Assembly: GCF_963378095.1 (NCBI RefSeq)
Contig: NZ_OY726397.1
Coordinates: 1,984,001 to 2,048,000 of the forward strand
Source of the DNA: Mycolicibacterium sp. MU0053
GTDB lineage: Bacteria; Actinomycetota; Actinomycetes; Mycobacteriales; Mycobacteriaceae
Direction of reading: 5' to 3'
DNA: 64,000 bases
The position numbers and the translations under genes are program-made. Below the pieces are notes generated by a model, which saw only the letters and a program-made list of their open reading frames with translations, did not search any database and was not told the DNA's origin. Below are positions 8,869-18,420 of the stretch, piece after piece; the stretch's first letter is position 1, and each line of letters opens with the position of its first letter.

Positions 8869-11800
8869 AAATAGTTGAACTCTTCAGACGCGACATTGCC
8901 CGTGACATTCCTGAAGTCATTCACGTCGATGCGGTGAACCGAGTTGCTGAGGAGATCGACGAGTACGTTGCTACTCGTCACATCAAAGAGCAGCTTGAGG
9001 AAGTTCTCGAAAACTATCAAGAAACCATTCTCAAGCCCACTGAGGATACCAACGTTTGGGTTAGCGGATTCTTCGGTTCGGGCAAGTCGTCGTTCGCCAA
9101 GATGCTCGGATACCTGGCCGAGAATCCATCCATCGAGGGCCGGACAGCGCTGGAGCGGTTCAAGGAGCGGGTGGACGCCCCGCGGATCGAGGCGCTGCTG
9201 AACGTCGCGCATGCCCAAGCGGCGGCGTTCAGCGTCTTTTTGGACATGTCGACAAGCCGCAACGTCGCCAGAGAAGGCGAAAGCATCGTCCTCCCGCTCT
9301 ACCGGGCTCTCCTAGAGCGGTTCGGCTACTCGCGCAATCTACTGCTCGCAGAACTCGAATACGATCTGGAAACTGACGGCGATCTGGCCGCTTTCCAAAA
9401 AGCGTTCGCGCAGGTCTCGAAGGGAAATCGTGCGTGGATCGAGCGACGTGACGTCGGCTTCGCAAAGAGCGAGGCGAGCCATGCTCTACATATTCTCCGT
9501 CCCGACAAGTATCCGGACGTCGACTCATGGGCAAAGCAAGCGGAATCCGTTGAGGTCACGGCTAACTGGTTTGCAGAGCGTGCACTGAGCTTGTTGGAAC
9601 GTCGAGGGGATGGCCGCAAGCGTTTGGTCTTCATCGTGGACGAAGTTGGCCAATATGTAGCCCGCAGCATCAGCCGCATGCTGGACCTGCAGGGCCTCGC
9701 CGAGGCGATGCAGAAGCGTCGGGGTTCGCTCTGGCTGGTCGTAACATCTCAAGAGCGGCTCGAAGACGTCCTCGACAGTCTGGAAGGCAAGCGCGTCGAA
9801 CTAGCTAGGGTTCAGGATCGTTTCCCGATTTCGGCTGATCTCCTGCCAGGTGACATCAAAGAGGTCACTAGCCGCAGAGTGCTCGAGAAGACGTCGACGG
9901 GCCGCGAAGAGTTGCGTTTCCTATTCACGAAAAACCGCAATAAACTTCTCGCGCACACCCGTTTAGAGTCGGCCACGCGGTCCGATACGCCATCCGAGGA
10001 TGATGTCCTCAGCTTGTACCCGCTGGTTCCGTACCAGGTGCAGGTACTTATCGATGCAATCTCGGCGCGTCGAGCACACGGCGGTGCATCGCCAATCCTT
10101 GGCGGCTCAAATAGAACGATCATCAAGCTCGCGCAGGTACTGGTGACCGACCCGAAAGCCGGCCTGGGTGAACATCCTATGGGCGATTTGGTCACGATCG
10201 ATCGTGCTTACGACCAACTCGAAAGTGTCATCCCGACCGCGTGGCAGAGCGAAGTCGAGCAAGTGACGTCAAAGTATGGCCAGGACAGCATCGAGGCGCA
10301 GGTGATTAAGTCGGTAGCCTTGTGCAGCGACGTTGGCGCACTCTCATTGACTGCCGAGAACATCGCCGTACTGCTTCACCCCGCGATCACTGCAGAATCG
10401 GTGCTGTCCGAAGTCCGTGAGGCGCTCGACCACTTGGTCGTCGATGATCGGATTCGTCTCGGCGACGATGGCTACCAATTGCAATCCGCAGAGCAGAAGG
10501 ACTGGGAAAAAGCACGCCGGCAGATCGACCTTCGCCCGGCCGAGGCCACGCGCATTCGCAGACTTATCGTCAAGGAAGGTCTGGCGGGCTTGACCGTCAC
10601 GAGAGGGCGGGTTTTCAAGGTTGAAGTCACCGTCGAAGGTGAGAAGTTGACGGACGGTGACATCGCCCTTCACATCGAAGAGGCGGACGCGGGCCGCCGT
10701 TCAGACCTGCGCAGCCTGTCGCGCGAAGCTGCGGCAAAGACTCGACTGACGTGGGCCTTCGAAGAATCTCCCGATACCTACGAGGCAATCCTTGAGCTTC
10801 ACCGCAGTCGGTCCATGATCGAGCGGCGCGACACGCCCTCTAAGACTGTCGCCGAAGTGGAGCTATTGGGTGAGGAGCGAGTTCGTCAGACACGGTGGGA
10901 GCGCCTCGTCGCGGAGCGGTTGGCGCGCGACCTGACCGGCGGACAAATAATTTTTCGAGGGACGTCAGAGGATGCGCCAGCGGCGGCACTGCGCTCCGCG
11001 GCCCAGCAGGCTGTTTCGCGACACATCGACGACATCTACGAGCGCATCGACCAGTTCTCCGCGAATGTCACTGGCCGGGATGTCCTCGCCGTCCTTCATG
11101 CCGACAATCTTGACGGGATCTCCCCTCAACTGCGGGAGGACGGCATCGGGGTCACGCACTCAACGTCTCAAGGAGAGCAGGTCGTCACCGACCGCGACCC
11201 GCTACTGGCTCTTCTGACCGAAATCAGGGACCGCGCGGCCTACGGCAACGAGGCGACCGGTAGGCACCTCGAGACGTTGTTTTCGGGACCGCCGTACGGA
11301 GCTCCGGTTGAGGTCATCCAAGCAATTTTGGCGGCCGGCATCCGCGCGGGCCTTGTTGACGTAATTCACCAAGGTTCACGGATCCGAGGTAGTGCGGATC
11401 AGCGGCTTGACCGAGTGTTCGGCGCTCTACCGCAATTCAGAGCCGCCTCGTTTGTGCCGCCTGTGGACGACGAGGTTTCCCTCGAAGTTCGTGTTGATCT
11501 CGCCGAGCGGCTGGGGCAGTTGATCGGTACTCGCCCGCCCGTGGCGACTGACCAACTAGCAGCACTCGTCCGGTCAACGTTCGTGTCGGATACGCAAATC
11601 GCAAGCCGCGTGACTGCTGGGCTCCGCGGGCTCGGACTCAAAGTGCCTGAGCCCGTCACTCGGGCGTCCGCGGTACTTGAGCGGCTGGACGATGCGTCAG
11701 ACGCGGAGGTCGTTACTACAACCGTCCAATCTTGGGTAGATCTCGCGGCTGGGCGAGAGGCGCTTGTTGCACTGGACACCGTTGTGCAACAGGATCTCGA

Positions 11801-12350
11801 GACGTTGCGCAGTGCTCAGTCGGCGGCCAGAGCGGGCGATGAGGGACTCGCGTCAGATCTTGCTACGGAGCGTCTTGAACTCGTCGATCTACTTGGCGCG
11901 GAGGATCTCCCGGCTCACATCGCCAGGATCCGTGCAATCACAGAGCGCCTCGTTGTCGCCAGACTCTCAGCTATCGAATCCGCGAACGCAGAGCTGAAGG
12001 TAAAAGTCGCAGAGAAGTCTCGGCAGATCCGTGTGCAGTATGCAGACGTAAACGCCGCTGTCCTTGACGAAGCGCTGAGACCGCTCGAGGAGTTAGTGCC
12101 TACTGGGAGCGCTGTAGAGCACGCGCTCGGTCAACTCTTAGCCAAAGCCGAAGCAGTTGACACCCGCGCGATCAAGGTCGCTCGACAACTCGATGAGATC
12201 GTCGCGAAGGGCAAAGTCGCTCACCTCGTCATCCACGATCTCGTCACGAAACCCCTGACCACCGAAGACGAATTGGACACCGCGCTCGAACGAGTGCGGG
12301 ATGCTGCGGCAGCTGAGCTGGCAAACGGAAAGCAGGTGCGCTTCACATGA
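8865..12350 (+). CDS. brxC: BrxC/PglY-type BREX P-loop ATPase
   Basis: A 1161-residue AAA-type ATPase. The Walker A motif SGFFGSGKSSFAKML lies at residues ~67-80 after a conserved N-terminal region (DIPEVIHVDAVN). A hydrophobic strand ending LVFIVDEVGQY near residue 260 is the likely Walker B. The C-terminal third is acidic and alpha-helical, consistent with a long coiled-coil or scaffold region. BrxC (called PglY in Pgl systems) is the large ATPase core of BREX and is required for phage exclusion and host methylation. The ATG at 8865 overlaps the brxB stop (ATGA); a frame extension to 8808 lies inside brxB and is not needed. The 3' end overlaps pglX by four bases. Confidence 0.9.
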   Translation: MKIVELFRRDIARDIPEVIHVDAVNRVAEEIDEYVATRHIKEQLEEVLENYQETILKPTEDTNVWVSGFFGSGKSSFAKMLGYLAENPSIEGRTALERFKERVDAPRIEALLNVAHAQAAAFSVFLDMSTSRNVAREGESIVLPLYRALLERFGYSRNLLLAELEYDLETDGDLAAFQKAFAQVSKGNRAWIERRDVGFAKSEASHALHILRPDKYPDVDSWAKQAESVEVTANWFAERALSLLERRGDGRKRLVFIVDEVGQYVARSISRMLDLQGLAEAMQKRRGSLWLVVTSQERLEDVLDSLEGKRVELARVQDRFPISADLLPGDIKEVTSRRVLEKTSTGREELRFLFTKNRNKLLAHTRLESATRSDTPSEDDVLSLYPLVPYQVQVLIDAISARRAHGGASPILGGSNRTIIKLAQVLVTDPKAGLGEHPMGDLVTIDRAYDQLESVIPTAWQSEVEQVTSKYGQDSIEAQVIKSVALCSDVGALSLTAENIAVLLHPAITAESVLSEVREALDHLVVDDRIRLGDDGYQLQSAEQKDWEKARRQIDLRPAEATRIRRLIVKEGLAGLTVTRGRVFKVEVTVEGEKLTDGDIALHIEEADAGRRSDLRSLSREAAAKTRLTWAFEESPDTYEAILELHRSRSMIERRDTPSKTVAEVELLGEERVRQTRWERLVAERLARDLTGGQIIFRGTSEDAPAAALRSAAQQAVSRHIDDIYERIDQFSANVTGRDVLAVLHADNLDGISPQLREDGIGVTHSTSQGEQVVTDRDPLLALLTEIRDRAAYGNEATGRHLETLFSGPPYGAPVEVIQAILAAGIRAGLVDVIHQGSRIRGSADQRLDRVFGALPQFRAASFVPPVDDEVSLEVRVDLAERLGQLIGTRPPVATDQLAALVRSTFVSDTQIASRVTAGLRGLGLKVPEPVTRASAVLERLDDASDAEVVTTTVQSWVDLAAGREALVALDTVVQQDLETLRSAQSAARAGDEGLASDLATERLELVDLLGAEDLPAHIARIRAITERLVVARLSAIESANAELKVKVAEKSRQIRVQYADVNAAVLDEALRPLEELVPTGSAVEHALGQLLAKAEAVDTRAIKVARQLDEIVAKGKVAHLVIHDLVTKPLTTEDELDTALERVRDAAAAELANGKQVRFT

Positions 12351-15300
12351 GTAGCGCACTGGATCATCAGGCGCGCAATGCTTTTGATCGGTTCATTCAG
12401 CAAGCTCGCCGTCTACTCGAGGCCGATCTGGCCCGGGAGGCGGAAGGGCGGTACGGAATCCATGCCGTCGACGGCGAGATCGAAGATGAAAAAGACCTCC
12501 ACCTTGATCCGACGGGCCTCAGCGCCCGCCGGGACATCGTTGACGTGCTCGACTTCCTCCGCCGTGAGGAGGGTTCACACGCTAGCGCCGCCGGTCGATT
12601 GATTCGAGAGGCCACATTTACGCACCTCAATCGATTGATCGCAATTAGGATCGCCGAAGAGGTTGGTCTTCTTCCGCAGTCGCTTTCTGAAGGTTCCTCC
12701 TCGACGGGATTCAAGGACCTATTGGAGGTAGCCCCACTTCTTTCACGCGAAAAATCTGGTGGATACTGGCTTTACCTCAGGCTTTGCGGTGACGAACTAG
12801 CCGCGGACCTGCCCCAACTCTTCGATCCGCGAAATCCTCTACTAGGTCTCGAACCGTCGGCAGCGGCGTTCGACGATGTCGTCACACTGATCCGCAGCGC
12901 GGAGCTCCGAGAAGTGTGGGACGCACCCGACACACTTGGGTGGGCTTACCAATTCTTCAATACTGGCGACGAGAGGCGCGCTATGCGCGATGAGTCGCAG
13001 GCCCCTAGGAATTCGCGTGAACTCGCCGTGAGGAATCAATTCTTCACTCCTCGGTACGTGGTGGATTTTCTTGTCCAGAACACGCTCGGCCGAAGGCTTA
13101 TGGAGGCCAGTCCAAGTCCTGAGCTTCAGGCAGCGCTGCCGCTACTAATTGACCCACCAACTCAGCCAGGGACACCCCTCGCGTTGGATGACGTAAAGGT
13201 CATGGATCCGGCTTGCGGGTCCGGGCATTTCCTGCTCGGCGCCTATGACGTGTTGGAAGCCGCTTGGACGATCGAGGGCGTGACTCCGCGAGACGCCGCA
13301 CCCCAGATTCTCGCATCGCTCTGGGGAATCGATATCGATAGCCGGTGCGCCCAGATAGCTGCTGCCGCTTTGACTTTCCGCGCCTCCCGACACAGGACGG
13401 TCGAAAAGCTGCCCACTCCGAACATCGTCACCGCGCGAGCACTGCCCGAAGCCACGTCAGAGGGGACTGCGCTGCTGTCCTCTCTTCCGAGCAGCCGGGC
13501 CCGGCTCGTTGCCTCAGTGCGCGATGCACTGCAAGGTGCGCCGGGACTCGGACCGCTGTTGAAAGCCGAACAAATACTCTCATCCGAGATCACATCACGC
13601 GTCCCTGGTGCGGACCGGGACACGTCGACACTCTTCGGGCACAGTGGCAGCGATGAGGACGCGTACGGTGAGGCCGAGGCCCAAGTCTTAGAAGTCCTCC
13701 ACCGCTTAGCTGACAGTGCGACATCAAACCCAGCAGACCGGTTATTCGCCGCCGAAGCGGAGGATGCGATCCGCTTCGTGGAGGCTCTGCGCAACCGCTA
13801 TGACGCGGTGCTGATGAATCCGCCATTCGGTGCCAGTGCGCTGCAAGCCGAAACTTACCTTCGGAGCGATTATCCGCTTTCCTGGACTGAGTTATATGCA
13901 GTGTTCTTTGAGCGTGCCATAGATCTACTCTCGTCCGATGGCTGTGTAGGTGCACTCACGTCTTCTCAATACTTGACGACCAAACGTCTAGCGGGGTTCC
14001 GAAGCCGATTGCTGAGAGAAAGCCGTCCTCTCGCTATCTTGGATCTCGGAGGAGGTGTATTGCACGGCGCAACGGTAAACACCGCGATAACAGTCATTCC
14101 GAAAACTAGAACGACCGGCTCCACCTTCTACTGCGACTTGAGTTCATTTTCCCCGGAGGCAAAGGCGTCGGCCCTTGCCACTGGAGAAATGCCAATTACT
14201 CAGTACAATTTAAACAGCTTCTCTTCAATTCCAAATTCTCCTTTTGCGCTGCATATGCCAGATTCGGTGGTATCCATGTGGCAGCATGGCGAGAGTCTTG
14301 AGCCTTCACTTGCAGTAGTCCGGACCGGTCCTAAGAGCTTTGATGACTTTCGGTTTCTACGGGCGTGGTGGGAGATTCCGCCCATGCGCCTTGCCGAGGG
14401 ATGGAAGCGCTACTCGAAGGGGGGAGAATTCTGTCCTTACGTCTCGTATTCACATCTCCTGATCGATTGGCGAGCCGACGGGGCGACGTTGCGCGCCTAT
14501 GGTGAGGAGACAGGCAGACTCGCCCAGGTGTTGCAGTCGTCGGCAAATTGGGACCGGTCTGGCCTGTGTTACCCAAGAATGAGCAGCATTGGTTTCGCGG
14601 CGCGCGCTCTCCCCGCAGGCGAGATCTTCGGGGAGAAGAGTATCGCAATCTTGCCCAACGCCGACGTGTCGGCGATACGCCTGATGGCACTCTTAAATTC
14701 GACTGCAGCCGCCGAAATGCTGCAGATATTCGGCCGCGGCCGCGCGACGGAGAATGGGGCCGTCAAATCACTTCCTTTTGGAACGGAGTTTCTCACTCGG
14801 CTGTCCAGCGTTGATGAACCGGTTGAGGAACTGATCGAGCTATTTGACACAGCAGAGGCAGCTTCCGAGCTATCGAGCACTTTCGAATTCCCCGCGATGC
14901 TAGGGATTGCTCGGAAAGATGCGGCGAATTGGATCAGCGGTCGAACATCACGCGCGGAGGAACTGCAGCGCAAGGTCGATGATGCAGTGGCCGCCGCGCT
15001 GGGAGTCCAGCGAATGGACCCGATGACGCCAGACCGTTCAGAGCTGATTCGGCGGGCATTTCCAGACGTCCAGAATGCCGACGTCCTCTGGGCGGAAGAG
15101 ACCATATCGTATCTGGTCGGTCTCGCCTTCGGGCGGTGGGACGCTCGAAAACCCGGAGCCTGTCGACAGGCCCAGGGCAGAGGGGACGTATTTCAACGGC
15201 TTCCAGATTTTCCGCCGGGAATGCTTCGTGGAGCCGACGGTCGACATCCGGCCGATCGAGTGAGCGATTATCCCTTGCAGTTGCCACTATCTCACACACT

Positions 15301-15925
15301 GGTAGACGAGCCCCAGCATCAGTGGGACATAGTGGACAATGTGATGGATGCTGCTCGGGTCATGTACGAAGACGAGTATGAAACGGTCATTTCCGACGTC
15401 CTAGATGCGTTAGGCGACTCATCGCTTCGCACTCATTTGCGGGGTCCCTTCTTCAAATCACACTTGAAGCGGTATTCCAAGAGCCGTCGAAAGGCACCCA
15501 TCTACTGGCCATTAACGATTCCGTCTGCAAAATGGGGTGTCTGGGTGTACACACCTGCGATCTCTAGAGAAACTCTGTACCTCATCTCGTCGGAGGCGAA
15601 ACGGCGTGCGGCCTTTTCGGAGGCTGAGGTCGATCGGTTGGAGCGTGAGAAGGCTGGAGGCCAATCCCCAAGGAGTACCGGTCAGCTAGGTCGTGCCCTC
15701 GATGCCGAGCGCAACCTAGCTGAGGAATTACGGCAGTTCCGCGACGAAGCGGATCGTATTGCTAATCTCGGCTGGGCCCCAGACCTGTCCGATGGCATCG
15801 CCCTGTGCGCTGCTCCGTTGGCAAGCTTATTTCCTGCTTGGAGGGATTGTTCGCGGTACCGTGATGAGTTGCGAAATGGCCAGCATAAATGGGCACATGT
15901 CTCAAAATGGGCTGAGGAACTGTGA
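12347..15925 (+). CDS. pglX: PglX BREX adenine-specific DNA methyltransferase
   Basis: A 1192-residue N6-adenine methyltransferase. The SAM-binding motif is DPACGSGHFLLGAYDVL near residue 287 and the catalytic NPPF motif is LMNPPFGAS near 490. Between them is an insert of about 150 residues rich in Ala and Ser. The long C-terminal part should carry target recognition. PglX methylates one strand of a non-palindromic site and so marks host DNA as self. ATG 12347 overlaps the brxC stop (ATGA). The junction with pglZ is GAGGAACTGTGAC, which supplies both a ribosome-binding site and a GTGA overlap. The methyltransferase core looks intact, with no frame break. Confidence 0.92.
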   Translation: MSSALDHQARNAFDRFIQQARRLLEADLAREAEGRYGIHAVDGEIEDEKDLHLDPTGLSARRDIVDVLDFLRREEGSHASAAGRLIREATFTHLNRLIAIRIAEEVGLLPQSLSEGSSSTGFKDLLEVAPLLSREKSGGYWLYLRLCGDELAADLPQLFDPRNPLLGLEPSAAAFDDVVTLIRSAELREVWDAPDTLGWAYQFFNTGDERRAMRDESQAPRNSRELAVRNQFFTPRYVVDFLVQNTLGRRLMEASPSPELQAALPLLIDPPTQPGTPLALDDVKVMDPACGSGHFLLGAYDVLEAAWTIEGVTPRDAAPQILASLWGIDIDSRCAQIAAAALTFRASRHRTVEKLPTPNIVTARALPEATSEGTALLSSLPSSRARLVASVRDALQGAPGLGPLLKAEQILSSEITSRVPGADRDTSTLFGHSGSDEDAYGEAEAQVLEVLHRLADSATSNPADRLFAAEAEDAIRFVEALRNRYDAVLMNPPFGASALQAETYLRSDYPLSWTELYAVFFERAIDLLSSDGCVGALTSSQYLTTKRLAGFRSRLLRESRPLAILDLGGGVLHGATVNTAITVIPKTRTTGSTFYCDLSSFSPEAKASALATGEMPITQYNLNSFSSIPNSPFALHMPDSVVSMWQHGESLEPSLAVVRTGPKSFDDFRFLRAWWEIPPMRLAEGWKRYSKGGEFCPYVSYSHLLIDWRADGATLRAYGEETGRLAQVLQSSANWDRSGLCYPRMSSIGFAARALPAGEIFGEKSIAILPNADVSAIRLMALLNSTAAAEMLQIFGRGRATENGAVKSLPFGTEFLTRLSSVDEPVEELIELFDTAEAASELSSTFEFPAMLGIARKDAANWISGRTSRAEELQRKVDDAVAAALGVQRMDPMTPDRSELIRRAFPDVQNADVLWAEETISYLVGLAFGRWDARKPGACRQAQGRGDVFQRLPDFPPGMLRGADGRHPADRVSDYPLQLPLSHTLVDEPQHQWDIVDNVMDAARVMYEDEYETVISDVLDALGDSSLRTHLRGPFFKSHLKRYSKSRRKAPIYWPLTIPSAKWGVWVYTPAISRETLYLISSEAKRRAAFSEAEVDRLEREKAGGQSPRSTGQLGRALDAERNLAEELRQFRDEADRIANLGWAPDLSDGIALCAAPLASLFPAWRDCSRYRDELRNGQHKWAHVSKWAEEL

Positions 15926-18420
15926 CAAGTTCACTCCGATTGCAGATCAGATCTGAGCTTGAGAGGGCTGTGCGCCAGGCCGGCGTGGTCGTATGGCAGG
16001 ACGAGCACCATGAATACGCTGGCGCCGCAAGGTCGATCTCGCCTGCGAACGTACCATTCGTTGCGTACGAAGGAAGTTGGTACGCAGTGCGCTGGGAGGT
16101 GGAACACCTACTCGCTTCTGAGAAGCCGCCCCAGTTGGTCGTTTATGCGTCGGCGCCCACGCCGGCTGACGACCCGCTGGCCGAGATTCGAGCACTCAGC
16201 AAGCAGTTCAAGCACCGCCTTTCTACCCTGGTTCGTCAGTCGCTCTCAGGTCAGCTAGCAGTGGCCCGCATCGACCAGATCGCGCGCGATGCAAGAACTT
16301 TGGACGAGGCGGAAGCCGCAGTCGGCGGAAGCGGCGCGGCGGATGTCCGCCTGATGAGCATCCTTGGTAGCGATGACAGCGTGCAGATGGCCCTAGCAGT
16401 GCTTGACGGCAGTAAAGACGACACAATCGATCGCGAAAATGTATGGACTGACGTCGCGAAAATGTTGGGCGACTCGTTTGGCGGCGTGCCCTCGGGCGCA
16501 CGCGATGAACTGAGAAGCTCCTTCGCGCAGCAGATTCTGCTGTCTGAAGTGGCACAAGCGGCAGGAGGACTTACGGCAGACCTATCGTCGGTATGGGCTC
16601 CGCCGACCGCAGATCAACGCCGTCGCGCGGATGCCCTACTCCAAACCTGGCGCTATGCGCCGAAATGGCGCGCGACGTATCGGGACCTCGCTATCCACAT
16701 AGACCAACAGCTAGACTTAAAGTCTGTACTCGTTTGGTCCGATGGCCTAAACGGCTGCTTCACCACGCCGTCAATCGAATCATTATGTATGACAGAGGTG
16801 GCACGGCAACTCGAAGCGGGTGACTTCGACGCCGCGAGCGTGTTGGCCGAACAACGCCTTGTAGCTGGAAACCCCTGGCGCGACGAACGCCCAGGCCAAT
16901 CGTCAACACGCTGGAGTGACCAGTGGAGGGCTGTGCGTGCGGTGACGGGTCTGCATCGCTCGTTGCAACACCACACCGTTCCATCGGGCGCACTTCCCGC
17001 GATACTCGATTGGTATGTGAGCACGGCACACTCAGTCGATCATGCGCACCGCCACCTAGAGCTTGCGCGCGGCGCGTTGGCGTCTCACGGAATCCTGGAG
17101 CAGCACATCGCGAAAGTGCGCGTTGCGTACGAACAGTGGGTCGATACCGTCGCGAGAGCCGTCACACTAAACTTGTGTCAGAACGGCTTGAGTGGAGTCA
17201 CACAGATTCCACAGGGCGAAATACATGACCGTTTCGTCAAGAACGCCGACGGACCAACGGCCTACATATGGGTGGACGCACTCCGCTATGAATTGGGCGT
17301 TGAACTTGTCGAAGCCATCCAGAGCGACATCAGTGAGCACGTGTCGCTCTACGCGGCGACGGCGGGAGCGCCGACCATTACCAAGGTCGGAATGACGAAC
17401 CTCCTGCCTGCAGCCGCCGAGCGGCTCAGCGTCGAGATCGACGACGGCCGGTTGTCGATCGCGATCGGCGAACGCGAGGTTTCGACCGTCGAACACCGCA
17501 TTGAGCGGCTGCGCGCTGCGCATGGGCCAGTTGCGAACCTCGACCTCGGGTCAGTAAGCCAACAGGGCGAGACGGAACTTAAGAGAGCGGTCAAGAATGC
17601 AAACCTCGTGCTCGTCCGCAGTCAGGAGATCGACGCCGCAGGCGAATCTGGTCTGCTGAATACTGCTTGGCCGCAGTTCGAGGCGACCAAGCAGGACCTG
17701 GCCAACGCCGTGGCCAAGCTCGGCCAGGCTGGCATTCGGCGCGTCGTTATCACGGCGGATCACGGATTTGTTGCACTGAGTCAATCCGTGGGAGACCCTC
17801 GGACCATAGACGCACCGATTGGGGGTGACGGTGAATTACACCGACGGTGCTGGGTTGGCAAGGGTGGAACCACCGCGGACGGCACGGCGCGGATTGCTCT
17901 TGCCGAACTCGGCATCCGAAGTGATCTCGACATTATCGTGCCCAAGGGACTGGCGGTGTTCAAAGCCGGTGGCGGAAAACAGTTCTTTCACGGTGGTCTT
18001 TCGGCTCAAGAGTTGATCACCCCAGTCATCGTCGTGGACTTGGAACCCGTTCAGCAGCCCCATAAATTGGACATATCGGTCACCATTGCGGGTGGGCGAA
18101 TCACCACGGGCGTATTCGCAGCCACCGTCGAGTTCCTCGGAGACTTGTTCACCGATGCCGTCACCTTCCGCGTGGTCGTTCGTGGAGGCACCGAAAAGGA
18201 GTCCGTCGCCCGCGTGGTGTCGGGGGATGGATACGACCCTGAGTCGGGGTCGGTGACCATTGCGCCCGGAAGGCCGACCGTCCTTACCTTCCAAGTAGTT
18301 TCAAACCTGCAACGGAACTCGCAGATCGAGCTTCAGGTGGTTGATGCCCGCACCGGCCGGCGAATCGCTGAATCGATCACGCCAGTGGCCGCTTCGATCA
18401 TTGTTGAGGAGGAACTGTGA
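15922..18420 (+). CDS. pglZ: PglZ alkaline-phosphatase-superfamily BREX protein
   Basis: An 832-residue protein with a central PglZ domain. The metal-binding entry motif TAYIWVDALRYE lies near residue 446 and the second metal site RVVITADHGFVAL near 607; both are hallmarks of the alkaline phosphatase fold in this family. The C-terminal ~120 residues are beta-rich (DLEPVQQPHKLDI onward), like an immunoglobulin-type add-on. PglZ is essential in every BREX type and is thought to act with PglX; its substrate is unknown. It starts at GTG 15922 overlapping pglX, and the GTGA junction with the next gene repeats the same GAGGAACTGTGAC sequence context. Confidence 0.9.
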   Translation: MTSSLRLQIRSELERAVRQAGVVVWQDEHHEYAGAARSISPANVPFVAYEGSWYAVRWEVEHLLASEKPPQLVVYASAPTPADDPLAEIRALSKQFKHRLSTLVRQSLSGQLAVARIDQIARDARTLDEAEAAVGGSGAADVRLMSILGSDDSVQMALAVLDGSKDDTIDRENVWTDVAKMLGDSFGGVPSGARDELRSSFAQQILLSEVAQAAGGLTADLSSVWAPPTADQRRRADALLQTWRYAPKWRATYRDLAIHIDQQLDLKSVLVWSDGLNGCFTTPSIESLCMTEVARQLEAGDFDAASVLAEQRLVAGNPWRDERPGQSSTRWSDQWRAVRAVTGLHRSLQHHTVPSGALPAILDWYVSTAHSVDHAHRHLELARGALASHGILEQHIAKVRVAYEQWVDTVARAVTLNLCQNGLSGVTQIPQGEIHDRFVKNADGPTAYIWVDALRYELGVELVEAIQSDISEHVSLYAATAGAPTITKVGMTNLLPAAAERLSVEIDDGRLSIAIGEREVSTVEHRIERLRAAHGPVANLDLGSVSQQGETELKRAVKNANLVLVRSQEIDAAGESGLLNTAWPQFEATKQDLANAVAKLGQAGIRRVVITADHGFVALSQSVGDPRTIDAPIGGDGELHRRCWVGKGGTTADGTARIALAELGIRSDLDIIVPKGLAVFKAGGGKQFFHGGLSAQELITPVIVVDLEPVQQPHKLDISVTIAGGRITTGVFAATVEFLGDLFTDAVTFRVVVRGGTEKESVARVVSGDGYDPESGSVTIAPGRPTVLTFQVVSNLQRNSQIELQVVDARTGRRIAESITPVAASIIVEEEL